Shown: in pieces, positions 9,306 to 18,129 of the stretch | Numbering within the stretch: position 1 is the stretch's first letter | Layout of the letters: every line of letters begins with the position of its first letter | The notes under the pieces: model-generated | Databases searched by the model: none | What the model saw: the letters and a program-made list of their open reading frames with translations, nothing else | What the model was told of the DNA's origin: nothing | Made by a program: the position numbers and the translations under genes | Assembly (NCBI RefSeq): GCF_052055485.1 | Contig: NZ_CP197171.1 | Span: 3,720,001 to 3,784,000 of the forward strand | Origin: Amphibacillus sp052055485 | GTDB lineage: Bacteria; Bacillota; Bacilli; Bacillales; Amphibacillaceae | Direction of reading: 5' to 3' | Length of the DNA stretch: 64,000 nucleotides

Positions 9306-10052
9306 ATGACTGAATATGAACAGCTTATTTTAAGTGATCTAGAGAAATGGCGCAAACAATTACTGAAACGCTCAAGCCTATTTAGTCAAATGTCTAAACA
9401 AACCCAAACAAAATTAAATAAACTGATCCCACAAAAAGCACATGACATCATTACAGATAGTATTAAGCAGATGGTAAAGGCAACGCTAGCTGGATCGAAT
9501 ATTATAACTAATAAAGCACAAGATGTTGGAAAAAATTTATATGAAAAAGATCAATTATTTTACCAAAAATTTAAGGCAGCTCAACAAACGGCTGTAATAG
9601 AAGGCGCTGGAACAGGTGTCGGTGGCATTCTGTTAGGTCTAGCTGATTTCCCTTTACTATTATCGATTAAAATTAAATTCTTATCTGAGGTTGCAACTGT
9701 CTACGGTTATAATATAGAAGAATATGAGGAAAGAATGTTCATGCTTTATGTGTTCCAATTAGCTTTCTCAAGTGATCAAAAACGGAAAGAAACCTATCAG
9801 CTGATCAGCAACTGGAATGAAAACAAACAACGAGTCCGTGATATGGACTGGTACACTTTCCAGCAAGAATATCGTGACTATATGGATCTCGCCAAGTTGC
9901 TTCAACTCGTTCCTGGCTTTGGTGCTATTGTTGGAGCATATGCGAATCATAATTTGCTCGAAAAACTAGGTGAAACAGCAAAACGAGCCTATCAACTTAG
10001 ATATTTAACTGACAAAGGCTTCTTTCATTCGACAATTTTGCTTGATGAGTAA
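9306..10052 (+). CDS. EcsC family protein
   Basis: A 248-residue protein of the EcsC family. The N-terminus YEQLILSDLEKWRKQLLKRSS is followed by the family block AVIEGAGTGVGGILLGLADFPLL (about residues 100-122). A second glycine-rich region, LVPGFGAIVGAYANHNLLEKLG, lies near residue 210. These hydrophobic Gly-rich segments suggest membrane association. In B. subtilis ecsC lies beside the EcsAB transporter, but here it stands alone. Function is unknown. GAGGTG precedes the ATG. Confidence 0.8.
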   Translation: MTEYEQLILSDLEKWRKQLLKRSSLFSQMSKQTQTKLNKLIPQKAHDIITDSIKQMVKATLAGSNIITNKAQDVGKNLYEKDQLFYQKFKAAQQTAVIEGAGTGVGGILLGLADFPLLLSIKIKFLSEVATVYGYNIEEYEERMFMLYVFQLAFSSDQKRKETYQLISNWNENKQRVRDMDWYTFQQEYRDYMDLAKLLQLVPGFGAIVGAYANHNLLEKLGETAKRAYQLRYLTDKGFFHSTILLDE

Positions 10053-10072
10053 TGATGAATTACGCCATGACC

Positions 10073-10107
10073 AAAGAGGTTTTCCATATAAGATGGGAAA
10101 CCTCTTT
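10073..10107. terminator. Terminator after ecsC
   Basis: Stem AAAGAGGTTTTCC with GGGAAACCTCTTT and a short loop, 20 bases after the EcsC stop, followed by a T-rich stretch. Confidence 0.75.
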
Positions 10108-10165
10108 CCTTAGCTCTATCTATAACTTAATTTACTCAGCAGAACAAAAGAACTATATAGCAAAA

Positions 10166-10531
10166 TTAATCCATATAAAACACATTAAGTTTATATTTCT
10201 CAAAAATCCTATAGGGTAAGCTATTTTTATTTAAAGATACCCAATAGTTAGTCTCTTTTTCAATATCATTCCATATCTCACTTTTGGCTATAGAATTGCC
10301 TTCCAAATAAAACTTTGTGTTGTCCACCTCTACAGTCAACTGTTCTCCAGTATCTAATCTTGTCACTGATAGTGTTGATTCTTCATCAGTCATATCCTTT
10401 TCATCAACTCTTACATATCCAAACAACGAATCAGTATTTGATAGGAAAGGTAAAATAACAAAAATAAATAACACGACAAAAATTATGTATATAAAAAATT
10501 TTTTCTGTACTTTACTTACTATCTTTAACAC
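10166..10531 (-). CDS. Hypothetical protein with one N-terminal membrane span
   Basis: A 121-residue protein I do not recognise. Residues 10-30 (FFIYIIFVVLFIFVILPFL) form one membrane segment and the rest looks extracellular, with acidic and threonine-rich sequence. The only start in frame is a GTG at 10531 that lies inside an AGGAGGTG Shine-Dalgarno-like string, too close for normal use. The true start may be non-canonical, or the gene may be the tail of a damaged unit with the remnant just upstream. Confidence 0.5.
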   Translation of the reverse strand: MLKIVSKVQKKFFIYIIFVVLFIFVILPFLSNTDSLFGYVRVDEKDMTDEESTLSVTRLDTGEQLTVEVDNTKFYLEGNSIAKSEIWNDIEKETNYWVSLNKNSLPYRIFEKYKLNVFYMD

Positions 10532-10712
10532 CTCCTGTAATTTTATGGGTATCTATTATTGGAATACTCCTAATTTCTTCGTCTATTTCTGCTTTAATTA
10601 ACTCTTTGTTTTTTACCTCGTTTTCTAAATATACCCTTTTAAATATTTCTTATATAACTCTTTCCATTTCTTCAAATTCTTTCTTGACTTCAGCTAAGTT
10701 TAAGTCATTCAT
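10512..10712 (-). pseudogene. Small gene broken by an in-frame stop
   Basis: Reading leftward from the ATG at 10712, a charged helical frame (MNDLNLAEVKKEFEEMERVI) meets TAA at codon 21. It continues in the same frame for another 45 charged residues, ending at 10512 and overlapping the next gene by 20 bases. The composition on both sides of the stop is similar, which suggests one former protein of about 66 residues. I do not recognise it. Two separate tiny ORFs are the alternative. Confidence 0.35.
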
Positions 10713-10850
10713 CTTCCTATTATTCTCTATATTTGAATTATAACTTTAAATTGTAACTAAGGCAATTGTATGTTATTGTTAATTTGCTAGTAAAAAATAA
10801 TCTTTTAATTTTAGGCAATCACACCTGTTTTATAAGAAAATGTTAGGTAG

Positions 10851-11162
10851 GAGCTTAGGATTATTAATTATCCCATTCATGCTTGGTATTTTCCGGTTTT
10901 TGCTAAAAAAATTAAATCTAGTATTGAGGGAACTCAACCCGCTGTAATCATATGCGATAATAAGGACGATTTAGTTGAGCCGACAAATGATGATTTAATA
11001 TCACCTTTAGCTGCAACTGCCTCAACAAAAGTTGAGTATCTTAATAACTCCGCTTCTTACCAATCAAGTGAATCTTCCCATTTTGTTGTAGATAATCCAA
11101 ACATCAGGAAACTTATTATGCAGCTACGCCACAATCAAGTAATTCCTATTATATCTTATAAG
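10851..11162 (+). pseudogene. 5'-truncated remnant, possibly hydrolase-like
   Basis: An open frame with no start codon at its 5' side reads about 100 residues. It includes QPAVIICDNKDDLVEPTNDD and SSHFVVDNPNIRKLIMQLR. The first segment resembles the acid-residue loop of alpha/beta hydrolases, but no nucleophile part is present and the match is weak. The frame runs on past the start of the next small gene until 11282. I read it as the C-terminal scrap of a lost gene. Confidence 0.3.
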
Positions 11163-11172
11163 GAGGATACTT

Positions 11173-11337
11173 ATGAAAAAACGGATTTCTATTATGTTAA
11201 TTATATTAGTTATCATAATTGGAACTTTTGTTTATTTTTCAGTTTTGAAAGAACCGGCTCAGAAAACTATTGTATTCGATAAAAACGGAGAAGAAATTGA
11301 ACCACTTAGTGGCGATAGCGATAATCTTGGTCATTGA
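11173..11337 (+). CDS. Small membrane-anchored hypothetical protein (54 aa)
   Basis: A 54-residue ORF with a strong ribosome site (AAGGAGGAT) six to seven bases before the ATG. Residues 5-24 (ISIMLIILVIIIGTFVYFSV) are one hydrophobic span. The C-terminus is polar and acidic, ending SGDSDNLGH. It overlaps the remnant frame at 10851-11282 in another frame. No family is recognised. Confidence 0.55.
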   Translation: MKKRISIMLIILVIIIGTFVYFSVLKEPAQKTIVFDKNGEEIEPLSGDSDNLGH

Positions 11338-11456
11338 TAGCATTTAATTTTAGATTTAATATCCGCTGTCGGAGAAGAAGTTTAGTTTTTTAAAAGACTA
11401 ACTATATAAAATTGAGCAATAAATATTAGCTGAAGTTAAATTCGGAGGGGATTTCG

Positions 11457-11831
11457 TTGAACTTATTATTAAAGGGATTGCTTAGAGGTATAACCCCATT
11501 TGTTTTACTGCTAATCATTTCTTTATGGAATAGGTTACAAGGGGCTGCTGAGGAATCAAGTGCTCTCTTTTTTTATGGTGTCATTGCTTTTTTCTTAGGT
11601 CTGACCAGTGTCATATATGAAATCAATCATTGGAAATTTTCAAAACAAATTATTGCTCATTATGGTGCAATGCTGATTACGGTTTTTCCAACTCTACTAC
11701 TTAGCGGTTTTTATCCCCTAAATTCTTTGATGGACCTAGTAAAAGTATATATAGAGTTTAACATAGCAGGGATTGTCTTATTTTTCTCAACTTATTTACT
11801 TTTTAAGCTAATTAGGAAATTTAATCAGTAA
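11457..11831 (+). CDS. DUF3021-like four-span membrane protein
   Basis: A 124-residue protein with four hydrophobic segments: about residues 10-25, 38-55, 68-88 and 96-118. Layout and length resemble DUF3021 proteins, small integral membrane proteins of unknown function often paired with LytTR regulators. No such regulator is next to it here. The start is TTG at 11457, after a GGAGGGG site. Family call is moderate. Confidence 0.6.
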   Translation: MNLLLKGLLRGITPFVLLLIISLWNRLQGAAEESSALFFYGVIAFFLGLTSVIYEINHWKFSKQIIAHYGAMLITVFPTLLLSGFYPLNSLMDLVKVYIEFNIAGIVLFFSTYLLFKLIRKFNQ

Positions 11832-12619
11832 AAACACAACGGAGTTTGTTCTTCAACAAACAGTGCTTTAGTTGAAGCAAACTATATTACGAATTAGAAC
11901 TCTCGAATATTGGAAGTTCTAATTTTTTATATATCAACATTAAATTTCAAATGTCCTTTAGCGTTCTTTGGGTTAAAATATGTGTACGACATGATGATTC
12001 GCTCCTTACCCTATGTTGTGGTAAGTTTAGGATAAGGAATCTTCATGTCTTTTTAATTATTGCATTTTATTTTACAACACACCATTTGATTAAATGCAAC
12101 TATAATCGATTTTAGTGCAGCATAGGTATTTATAAATGAACCCTTCTTAAATCTGAAAGTAGATTTTTTTCTCACAATGATTGAACCATCCTTAACAAAC
12201 AACAGTCATTTCTTTACCTATATGAGTCATCGATTTAGCTCTTAAGAGTAAGAATTTTTCGAGATCATCCACTCAAATCAATTCTATTATATGGTATTAA
12301 TAGGATCATATAATGGTAGAGAAGGCGGTAATATCACTTATTTTAGGAGGATTTCAAACTGGCCACAAGAAAGATATTACTCATGTGGATAAATTGTTTT
12401 TACTTCTAATAACCTTTTCTAAATAAATTTATCCCTAAGAATTGTATTAGCATCCTAAATATTGCTATATATCCAATTGCTATGCTAGAATATACCGTAT
12501 GATAAGCAATTAGAATTAACCTCCTAGTCAATTGTCACAATTTTATATGAAAATGGATTTTTGCATCGTTCTTCCTTATTTTTATCAGAAATCACTCATT
12601 ACTATAAGGAGAGTGCCTT
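11832..12619. other. Gene-poor accessory stretch with hairpins and remnants
   Basis: A stem TTAGAACT/AGTTCTAA with a T-run at about 11893-11930 looks like the terminator of the DUF3021-like gene. A second dyad at 11988-12049 (GACATGATGATTC against GAATCTTCATGTC, then TTTTT) is also terminator-like. A leftward open stretch near 12070-12200 and a 37-codon rightward frame at about 12312 have no supporting features. I consider the region decayed. Confidence 0.4.
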
Positions 12620-12991
12620 ATGAAAAAGTTTTCTCTAGTTTTTTTCTCAATTGTTTTTCTATTATTACTTGTATATTTTGTCATGGATGATAGTAATGTT
12701 GTAGATGAAGATGATTCTCCCCATATACATAATAATATCCCTGAACCTGTTTTTGATGAAGGGAATGTACAAATCATTACTCCAGCAGAAGTACCGTCTT
12801 ACTCCTATGATCCGACTCAGCCTTTAGATTTGTCTACTTTAGATGTTTTTGAAGATCCGGATGGGGCTGAGTTACTGTCAGGAAATTGTCGTGAAATTGA
12901 AGTAGATATCTCTGAACTTAAACATATCAATATTCCTCCAGAACTAATAACAGAGAATAATACAGTAATTTTGTCTGCTTGTGAAGAGTAA
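12620..12991 (+). CDS. Hypothetical exported or membrane-anchored protein
   Basis: A 123-residue protein. Residues 1-22 (MKKFSLVFFSIVFLLLLVYF) form a signal or anchor. The rest is acidic and proline-containing, as expected outside the cell, with two cysteines (in SGNCREIEVD and the C-terminal SACEE) that could form a disulfide. ATAAGGAGAG lies about seven bases before the ATG. No domain is recognised. Confidence 0.6.
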   Translation: MKKFSLVFFSIVFLLLLVYFVMDDSNVVDEDDSPHIHNNIPEPVFDEGNVQIITPAEVPSYSYDPTQPLDLSTLDVFEDPDGAELLSGNCREIEVDISELKHINIPPELITENNTVILSACEE

Positions 12992-13076
12992 ACTCCTCGG
13001 TAAACATAATCTAACTGTTTTCATAGATTAAATCTCTTGTAGCTCTATCACAATGTGATTGTTAATTAAATTTGAT

Positions 13077-13345
13077 ATCAAACGAAACTTTAATTAGTTA
13101 GGGTTTTCGACGTATAGGAAGTGCTAGTGCAGACGTTACGACAGGACTTCGTGATCTTAGTCTGCGTTCCTTAGTACTCACTGATTGTTAAGGAACACAA
13201 GCTAACGTCTTCGCGTCCTGGGACTCAGAATAAGAAAACCACTTATTCTTGCGGTGTAAAGCTCCGTAGTTTTCCTTAGTGCGGTTACTCGCCCCAGCGA
13301 AGTCCGTTGTTGACCCGAGTTTTACGGACGGTTATCTGTGGTAAA
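13077..13345 (+). repeat. Mosaic intergenic repeat, full copy C with inverted module
   Basis: About 269 bases between convergent genes. The left end (AACGAAACTTTAATTAGTTA) and right end (GAGTTTTACGGACGGTTATC) match the family. The block at 13143-13219 matches 5578-5658 of copy B in the same orientation. The hairpin module at about 13219-13297 matches the 5498-5577 module but on the opposite strand, and lies after that block instead of before it. Confidence 0.8.
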
Positions 13346-13363
13346 AATTAAATATGTTAAAGG

Positions 13364-13387
13364 TAGACACTTCAAAAAAAGTGTCTA
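13364..13387. terminator. Terminator of the nucleotidyltransferase-like gene
   Basis: Stem TAGACACTT with AAGTGTCTA and flanking T and A runs, between repeat copy C and the leftward gene ending at 13412. Confidence 0.7.
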
Positions 13388-13411
13388 TTTTTACACCTCA
13401 ATAAAGCAAAT

Positions 13412-13906
13412 TTATGAAATTAACTCTTGTAAATACTTAATTTTTTTAAGGTCTTTATGATTGTTATTTTCCACTCTATAACTATCTTGATATGAGCTTT
13501 GATAAATTTTCAAGTACTGTTCAACATTTGGTAAATAGAACTTGACATCATTAACATAGACTAATTCCAACTCATTTATATGGACTCCTGCAAAACTAGG
13601 CAAAGTATCCATTACTCCAAATTCAACATTATAAGTACCATTACTAAATTCATGCTCATGTAAATCTATAAGATCATAGTTCAAATTTTCCATGACGGTA
13701 GAAATCAAATCCCAATCATGGATTCTTTCTTCATCTGGAGCTTCCCAACCTCGTGGGTCACCTTTAACTTGTATATCAATATCGCTAGGGGCCCAGTCAA
13801 CTTTTGTTAAATACTCCAAGCCCACAGATCCCATTAACAATGGAATTATATTTTTTTCATTGAGTTTCTTTGTAATTCGTAAAAATTCTTTAAAGTTGGG
13901 ATTCAT
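13412..13906 (-). CDS. Nucleotidyltransferase-fold protein
   Basis: A 164-residue protein with a likely polymerase-beta-type nucleotidyltransferase core. A GS motif occurs in LLMGSVGLEYL (about residues 23-33), with SDIDIQV following near residue 42, giving the expected Gly-Ser and Asp-x-Asp pair. A further acidic position may lie in NVEFGVMD. This resembles small antibiotic-type or orphan nucleotidyltransferases. No partner such as a HEPN toxin is seen next to it. AGGAGG is about nine bases before the ATG. Substrate is unknown. Confidence 0.55.
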   Translation of the reverse strand: MNPNFKEFLRITKKLNEKNIIPLLMGSVGLEYLTKVDWAPSDIDIQVKGDPRGWEAPDEERIHDWDLISTVMENLNYDLIDLHEHEFSNGTYNVEFGVMDTLPSFAGVHINELELVYVNDVKFYLPNVEQYLKIYQSSYQDSYRVENNNHKDLKKIKYLQELIS

Positions 13907-13978
13907 TTCAAAAGCCTCCTATGTATTCTCATTTATAATCCTGCTCTATATTTTTAATGATACACATCATTTAGTAAA

Positions 13979-14362
13979 TCAAATCCACTCTATTTTTAAA
14001 AGTATTCTATGAATAACAAAAAAGATACACGTGAAAACAATTGGCCAGGTAGCGATCCAAAAAATGGTTCCGAAATAGATATAATCATCACCCGAACCAA
14101 TAGAAAAGATATGTTTTACCTCCCCAGTAGCAGACCGCAATGATGCCAAGTCCGTAGCATTCAATGCTCTTCCCTTTGATCTAAGATATTGTCCAGAAAA
14201 AAATATTAAAATTGGATAGACTAAAAGTAGGAAAGCATATAAATAATGCCTTTTCTTTAAAATATTATACAAAATCAAGACTGGCAAAATCAGTAGAAAA
14301 ATAATAAATCCAGATAATAATAAAAAAGACAATATCAATAATAAATCAGTAATATGAATCAC
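13979..14362 (-). CDS. Hypothetical membrane protein
   Basis: A 127-residue protein with hydrophobic segments near residues 6-35, 42-58 and 98-120, and a short polar part between. It precedes the nucleotidyltransferase-like gene on the same strand by 72 bases, so the two may be cotranscribed. GGGAAGGTG lies before the ATG. No family is recognised. Confidence 0.5.
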   Translation of the reverse strand: MIHITDLLLILSFLLLSGFIIFLLILPVLILYNILKKRHYLYAFLLLVYPILIFFSGQYLRSKGRALNATDLASLRSATGEVKHIFSIGSGDDYIYFGTIFWIATWPIVFTCIFFVIHRILLKIEWI

Positions 14363-14856
14363 CTTCCCTTACAGTAAGTTACCATATTTTCGCATTTCCA
14401 TTATAAACCATGATATGTACTAACCATACCACGATTTATAAATCGTTACTAATAAAATTTATTTGCGGTTTAAAAAATGAGTAATTGAAAAATTAGCAAT
14501 TGAGAGAAAAAATATTATAAATCAGCAAAAAGGATTAGATAATTTAACCAAAAAAGAAGCTAACATTAAAACAATATTAACTAATATCAATTATTAAAAA
14601 AACGCCGTTGTAATTGAGCTTAGATCTGCCGTCTTGCTCGTAACATAAATCTTTTTTCTAGGTATGCGTGAAAAAGCACTAATAGCAAAATCGTTTAAGT
14701 ATTAAAACACCAAATAAATAGTTGTCATTACAGTGTTTTATGTTTTTGTATTGTTTAACTCGAATGTTCTTAGAAACCTGTTGTTTCTACTTTAAATATA
14801 CAAGACTTTCATGATAATATGTTTATAGGGTTTATTTTGCAAAGGAGATTCAAAAA
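14363..14856. other. AT-rich stretch without a supported gene
   Basis: Only short frames occur, one with charged helical composition at about 14484-14596. An inverted repeat TAAAACAC/GTGTTTTA at about 14703-14741 with TTTTT nearby looks like a terminator. The last 100 bases must carry the promoter of the broken YcxB-like gene. Confidence 0.4.
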
Positions 14857-15152
14857 ATGGAGGTCTATTATAAATTAGACATGAGCGATTTAGTAGCATT
14901 CCAAAAAGATACCGTTAACACGGTACCCTATTTTATGAAAAGAAAAAAATATTTGGACTGATTTTCGCTATTTTGTATTTAGTTGTTGTAAGCTTTTTAT
15001 TCGAAAATAACTGGCTTATAAAAATACTAGGAGCAGCATTTGTTTATTGGGGTTGTGTCCAATTTACGTATAAAAATAATTTAATTATGCAAACTAAAAG
15101 ATTGGTTCGAAATAATTGTGACCGTCAAGTAAAAAGACACAATTTATGCTCA

Positions 15153-15917
15153 TTAATTTGAAACACTTTCTTGCCCAAATATGGTCGATCTATGTTTCAT
15201 TCGATAACTATCTTCATTTAGATGAATGATTTCAACTCGGTGTAGAATTCTATCTAATATAGCTGTTGTAATTGCTTGGTCACCTAATAGCTCTCCCCAC
15301 TCTTTAGGTGCTTTATTTGAAGTTAAAATGATGGATGATTGATTGTATAAATCATTAATCAAGTGGAAGAACATATTAGCTTCCTGTGAATCCATCGCCA
15401 TAAACATCAAATCATCAATAATAACTAAGTCTGCATCTCTTATTCTTTTCATTCTCGTCTGTGATTTTCGAGTAATTTCTTCCGTTTTTAATACATGAAT
15501 AAGGTCTCCCATCGTAGTAAAGATAACCTTGTAACCTTGGTTTAACGCTTCGATTCCTAATCCAATTGATATGTGAGTTTTCCCACTACCTGGTGGTCCT
15601 AATAGAATGATATTGTGTAACTGTTCTATCCAAGTTAAATCCTTCAACCTATTCAAATGTTTATTGCTTAATGATTTCTGTTCTTTTATATTGAATTCCT
15701 CTAATGTCTTTTGGAACGGAAATGTAGCCCATTTAAATCGTTTTTCTAACTGCTTTTCTTCTCTGCGAGTTTGTTCATATTTTACTACATCTAGGAGGAA
15801 CTGAGTAAAGGAGGAATCCTTTTGCTCAGCCTCTCTAATTAATGCAGGAAGGTGATTTGCTGTTTCTGTTAAACGTAGAGTTCTCATCAATTCTTGTAAT
15901 TGATTTAACTGGCTCAT
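15153..15917 (-). CDS. istB: IS21 helper ATPase IstB
   Basis: A 254-residue AAA+ ATPase related to DnaC. Walker A is LLGPPGSGKTHIS (about residues 104-116) and Walker B is LVIIDDLMFMAMD. A C-terminal AILDRILHRVEII follows, with the conserved arginines of the family. IstB remodels target DNA and stimulates the transposase. Its ATG overlaps the istA stop (ATGA), the usual coupling in IS21. Confidence 0.95.
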   Translation of the reverse strand: MSQLNQLQELMRTLRLTETANHLPALIREAEQKDSSFTQFLLDVVKYEQTRREEKQLEKRFKWATFPFQKTLEEFNIKEQKSLSNKHLNRLKDLTWIEQLHNIILLGPPGSGKTHISIGLGIEALNQGYKVIFTTMGDLIHVLKTEEITRKSQTRMKRIRDADLVIIDDLMFMAMDSQEANMFFHLINDLYNQSSIILTSNKAPKEWGELLGDQAITTAILDRILHRVEIIHLNEDSYRMKHRSTIFGQESVSN

Positions 15918-17482
15918 ACTGGATCACCTTCCAATATGACAGTATAGGCATTCACTTCTCGTTTTTGAGCTTCTGTTTCCATAACCCAAGCTGAAACTCC
16001 TTTTACTCGTGTTACATTCTTAGCGGTATCATTTGGTGTATCTTCCATTTGTCGATGTCGTTTTAAATAGGCAACGACATCGCTAAAATCTGTGGCACCA
16101 TAAAGATTCCTCTTTATACACTCTTTCAATGCTGTTGATAGAATTTCTTTGTTATTTGTTTTTGTCTCTTTTATTATCATTTGGAGTTGATCCCTAATAT
16201 ATCGAGGGTACTTCCCTTTTACTGCTTGTAGATAATCATAAGCCATCTCACTGTCATTAAAATGCTCGGCAACTGTATTCATAAATGCATCAATACCCTT
16301 TGTTCTATCACGGCTATGTTTTCTATCTTTAATCAATAACCCTTTCTCGTCAGGGATCGTATGCTTTGCTATGATTTCACCTGTTTCAGGGCTATAAATG
16401 ATTAATTCTCTTTCCTCCGTTTCCTTAATGCAGACCGTTTCGTACTTGCCAAACGTCCCCAATGGTAGAGTATAACGGTTAGATAAATATCGAATGGTAT
16501 TGTCCTTATGGACACATCTTGATATACTATTTTCATAGTTATATTTTATATCTATATTTTTGGTGACTGGTCTTAAGTGTTGTCTTTCCAGGGAAAATAC
16601 TTCGACCGGTCTCTTTTTTGTTGTATGGTGAATTTTATAGTTTCCAGTTCTATGAAGCCATTCCCACCCTTGTTCATTCCAAGAATCAATGTTATGAAAA
16701 ACTCGATGTTTAGCGAAATTATGTTTAATAAATCCAACTACATTTTCAATTTTTCCTTTGCTCTCTGGATCCGCCTTGCGGCAAACACGAAGGTTTAGAT
16801 TCCTAGATTCTTTATATTGTTGGAACTCTTGTGTTAAAATTAAATCCCCACCATTCTCACTGACAACGATTAAACTATCTTGGTCATATACCAATTCACC
16901 TGGAATTCCTCCATACCACTTAAATGCATTTTCATGTGCTTTAATGACATCTTGGGTAGTAAATGGCCTATCCAACCATTCCATATATTTATATCTAGAA
17001 TTAGATAGTACAAATGCTATAAAGTTTAATTTTACTTCCTTACTGTCTGCTGCCTTCTGTTTCGTATGACCAAAATCAACTTGTATTTGCTCACCCATAG
17101 GTGAATCGAGAATAGCCTCATAAATTCGTGGTGAAGTTTCCTTTCTTATTTTATATTCCTCTCGAAGTTCTCTAACATAGGAGCGAACCGTACTTTCACC
17201 TACTTCTAAATCTTCGTATCTTTCTTTTAGCCAATCTTCTACTTGTGCCGCAGACATATCTGGATGTTCTCTTAGCCAGGATAAAATTAGTTCTTTATAA
17301 GGATCTAATTTCTTACTTCTGGTTTGAATGGAATCAACCCACTTAGACATATCCGAAGGATTCTTTTTTAGATAACGATGAACGGTTGATCTTGAGATTC
17401 CTAGTTTTTCAGCTACCTTTGTCTTACTAAAACCCTTTTTAATTAATTGATGTATTTCCATATACATTTCCCACTTATCCAC
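15914..17482 (-). CDS. istA: IS21 transposase IstA
   Basis: A transposase of about 522 residues. The N-terminal helix-turn-helix reads KKGFSKTKVAEKLGISRST. A DDE core follows: IQVDFGHT gives the first Asp, GELVYDQDSLIVV the second, and a Glu in ADPESKGKIENVVGFIKHN the third, so catalytic residues are present. I place the start at the GTG at 17482, eight bases after GGAGG, giving the family-typical start (V/M)DKWEMYMEI. A TTG 48 bases upstream lacks a ribosome site. Confidence 0.9.
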   Translation of the reverse strand: MDKWEMYMEIHQLIKKGFSKTKVAEKLGISRSTVHRYLKKNPSDMSKWVDSIQTRSKKLDPYKELILSWLREHPDMSAAQVEDWLKERYEDLEVGESTVRSYVRELREEYKIRKETSPRIYEAILDSPMGEQIQVDFGHTKQKAADSKEVKLNFIAFVLSNSRYKYMEWLDRPFTTQDVIKAHENAFKWYGGIPGELVYDQDSLIVVSENGGDLILTQEFQQYKESRNLNLRVCRKADPESKGKIENVVGFIKHNFAKHRVFHNIDSWNEQGWEWLHRTGNYKIHHTTKKRPVEVFSLERQHLRPVTKNIDIKYNYENSISRCVHKDNTIRYLSNRYTLPLGTFGKYETVCIKETEERELIIYSPETGEIIAKHTIPDEKGLLIKDRKHSRDRTKGIDAFMNTVAEHFNDSEMAYDYLQAVKGKYPRYIRDQLQMIIKETKTNNKEILSTALKECIKRNLYGATDFSDVVAYLKRHRQMEDTPNDTAKNVTRVKGVSAWVMETEAQKREVNAYTVILEGDPV

Positions 17483-17880
17483 CTTTACGTCCTCCACTGT
17501 TCTGTATGTTTTGATATAAACATTGTACAATGGAAGTTCTTATTATTAATATTTTTGTGTAAATAAGTGTGTCTTTTTATCTAGCAAAAACTGTCTACTC
17601 TAGTTTAGCAGTCACAATAATCCAAATTATTTAGATTTTGACTATAAATTAACTTTAAATGAAGACAATTTTATCAGAGAATTTGATGGTACTAGCCAAC
17701 AAATCAATTGGAAATCGATACAATATGCAAATGAAGATGATAAAAGATTTTATATCTATGTATCTGAAATTAAAAGACTTGTTATAAAAAAAGTACCCCA
17801 TTCTTTAAATGAAGAACAAATATTAGAATATAACAATAAAATTCGAGAATACCTGAATGATTCAGGTGTTACCATACAAA

Positions 17881-17912
17881 AAGTGTAGGATAAGTATTCC
17901 TACACTTTTTTA
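17881..17912 (+). terminator. Terminator after the broken YcxB-like gene
   Basis: Stem AGTGTAGGA with TCCTACACT followed by TTTTTT, overlapping the stop codon. Confidence 0.8.
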
Positions 17913-18129
17913 TATTAATACACCCACAAATAGTGCTCTAAGGGTGTAAAACCACCAGTCAACACTATCATAATAATGGCGAGAACCACACTAAATATTA
18001 TTGCAAAATTTCTAGTAGCTCAAGATTATCTTCAGCTCTATAGAATAAATGACTAACCCCAATTCTTATTAAAATGAATGTGCTTATTTTATCATCATCT
18101 AAACCTGATCTGATATTAAAATAAGATCT

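Larger units (their letters stand above)
15117..17616. mobile_element. IS21-family insertion sequence, 2500 bp
   Basis: The ends are TGTGACCGTCAAG on the left and, inverted, TGTGACTGCTAAACTAG on the right. Internal repeats TAAAAAGACACA also lie near both ends (15129-15143 and inverted near 17570-17582). A 5-bp duplication ATAAT flanks it (15112-15116 and 17617-17621). It carries istA and istB leftward, overlapping by four bases. Both genes look intact, so it may be mobile. Confidence 0.9.
14857..17888 (+). pseudogene. YcxB-like membrane protein gene, frameshifted and split by IS21
   Basis: The ATG at 14857 follows AAAGGAGA. The frame opens MEVYYKLDMSDLVAFQKDTV and ends at a TGA after KKYLD. 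The next frame continues with two hydrophobic segments (FAILYLVVVSFLF and the following), consistent with loss of one A in the seven-A run near 14943. The gene is cut at 15116 and resumes after the IS at 17617: WKSIQYANEDDKRFYIYVS and IKKVPHSLNEEQ fit a YcxB-like C-terminal domain, ending at 17888. The family call is tentative; disruption is clear from the target duplication. Confidence 0.65.

Noticed and set aside
12070..12200. Leftward transposase-like remnant
   Set aside because: The open stretch is short, has no start and shows no recognisable catalytic motif.
13412..14362. MNT/HEPN toxin-antitoxin pair
   Set aside because: The nucleotidyltransferase-like protein lacks a HEPN partner. 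The neighbour is a membrane protein with no Rx4-6H motif visible.
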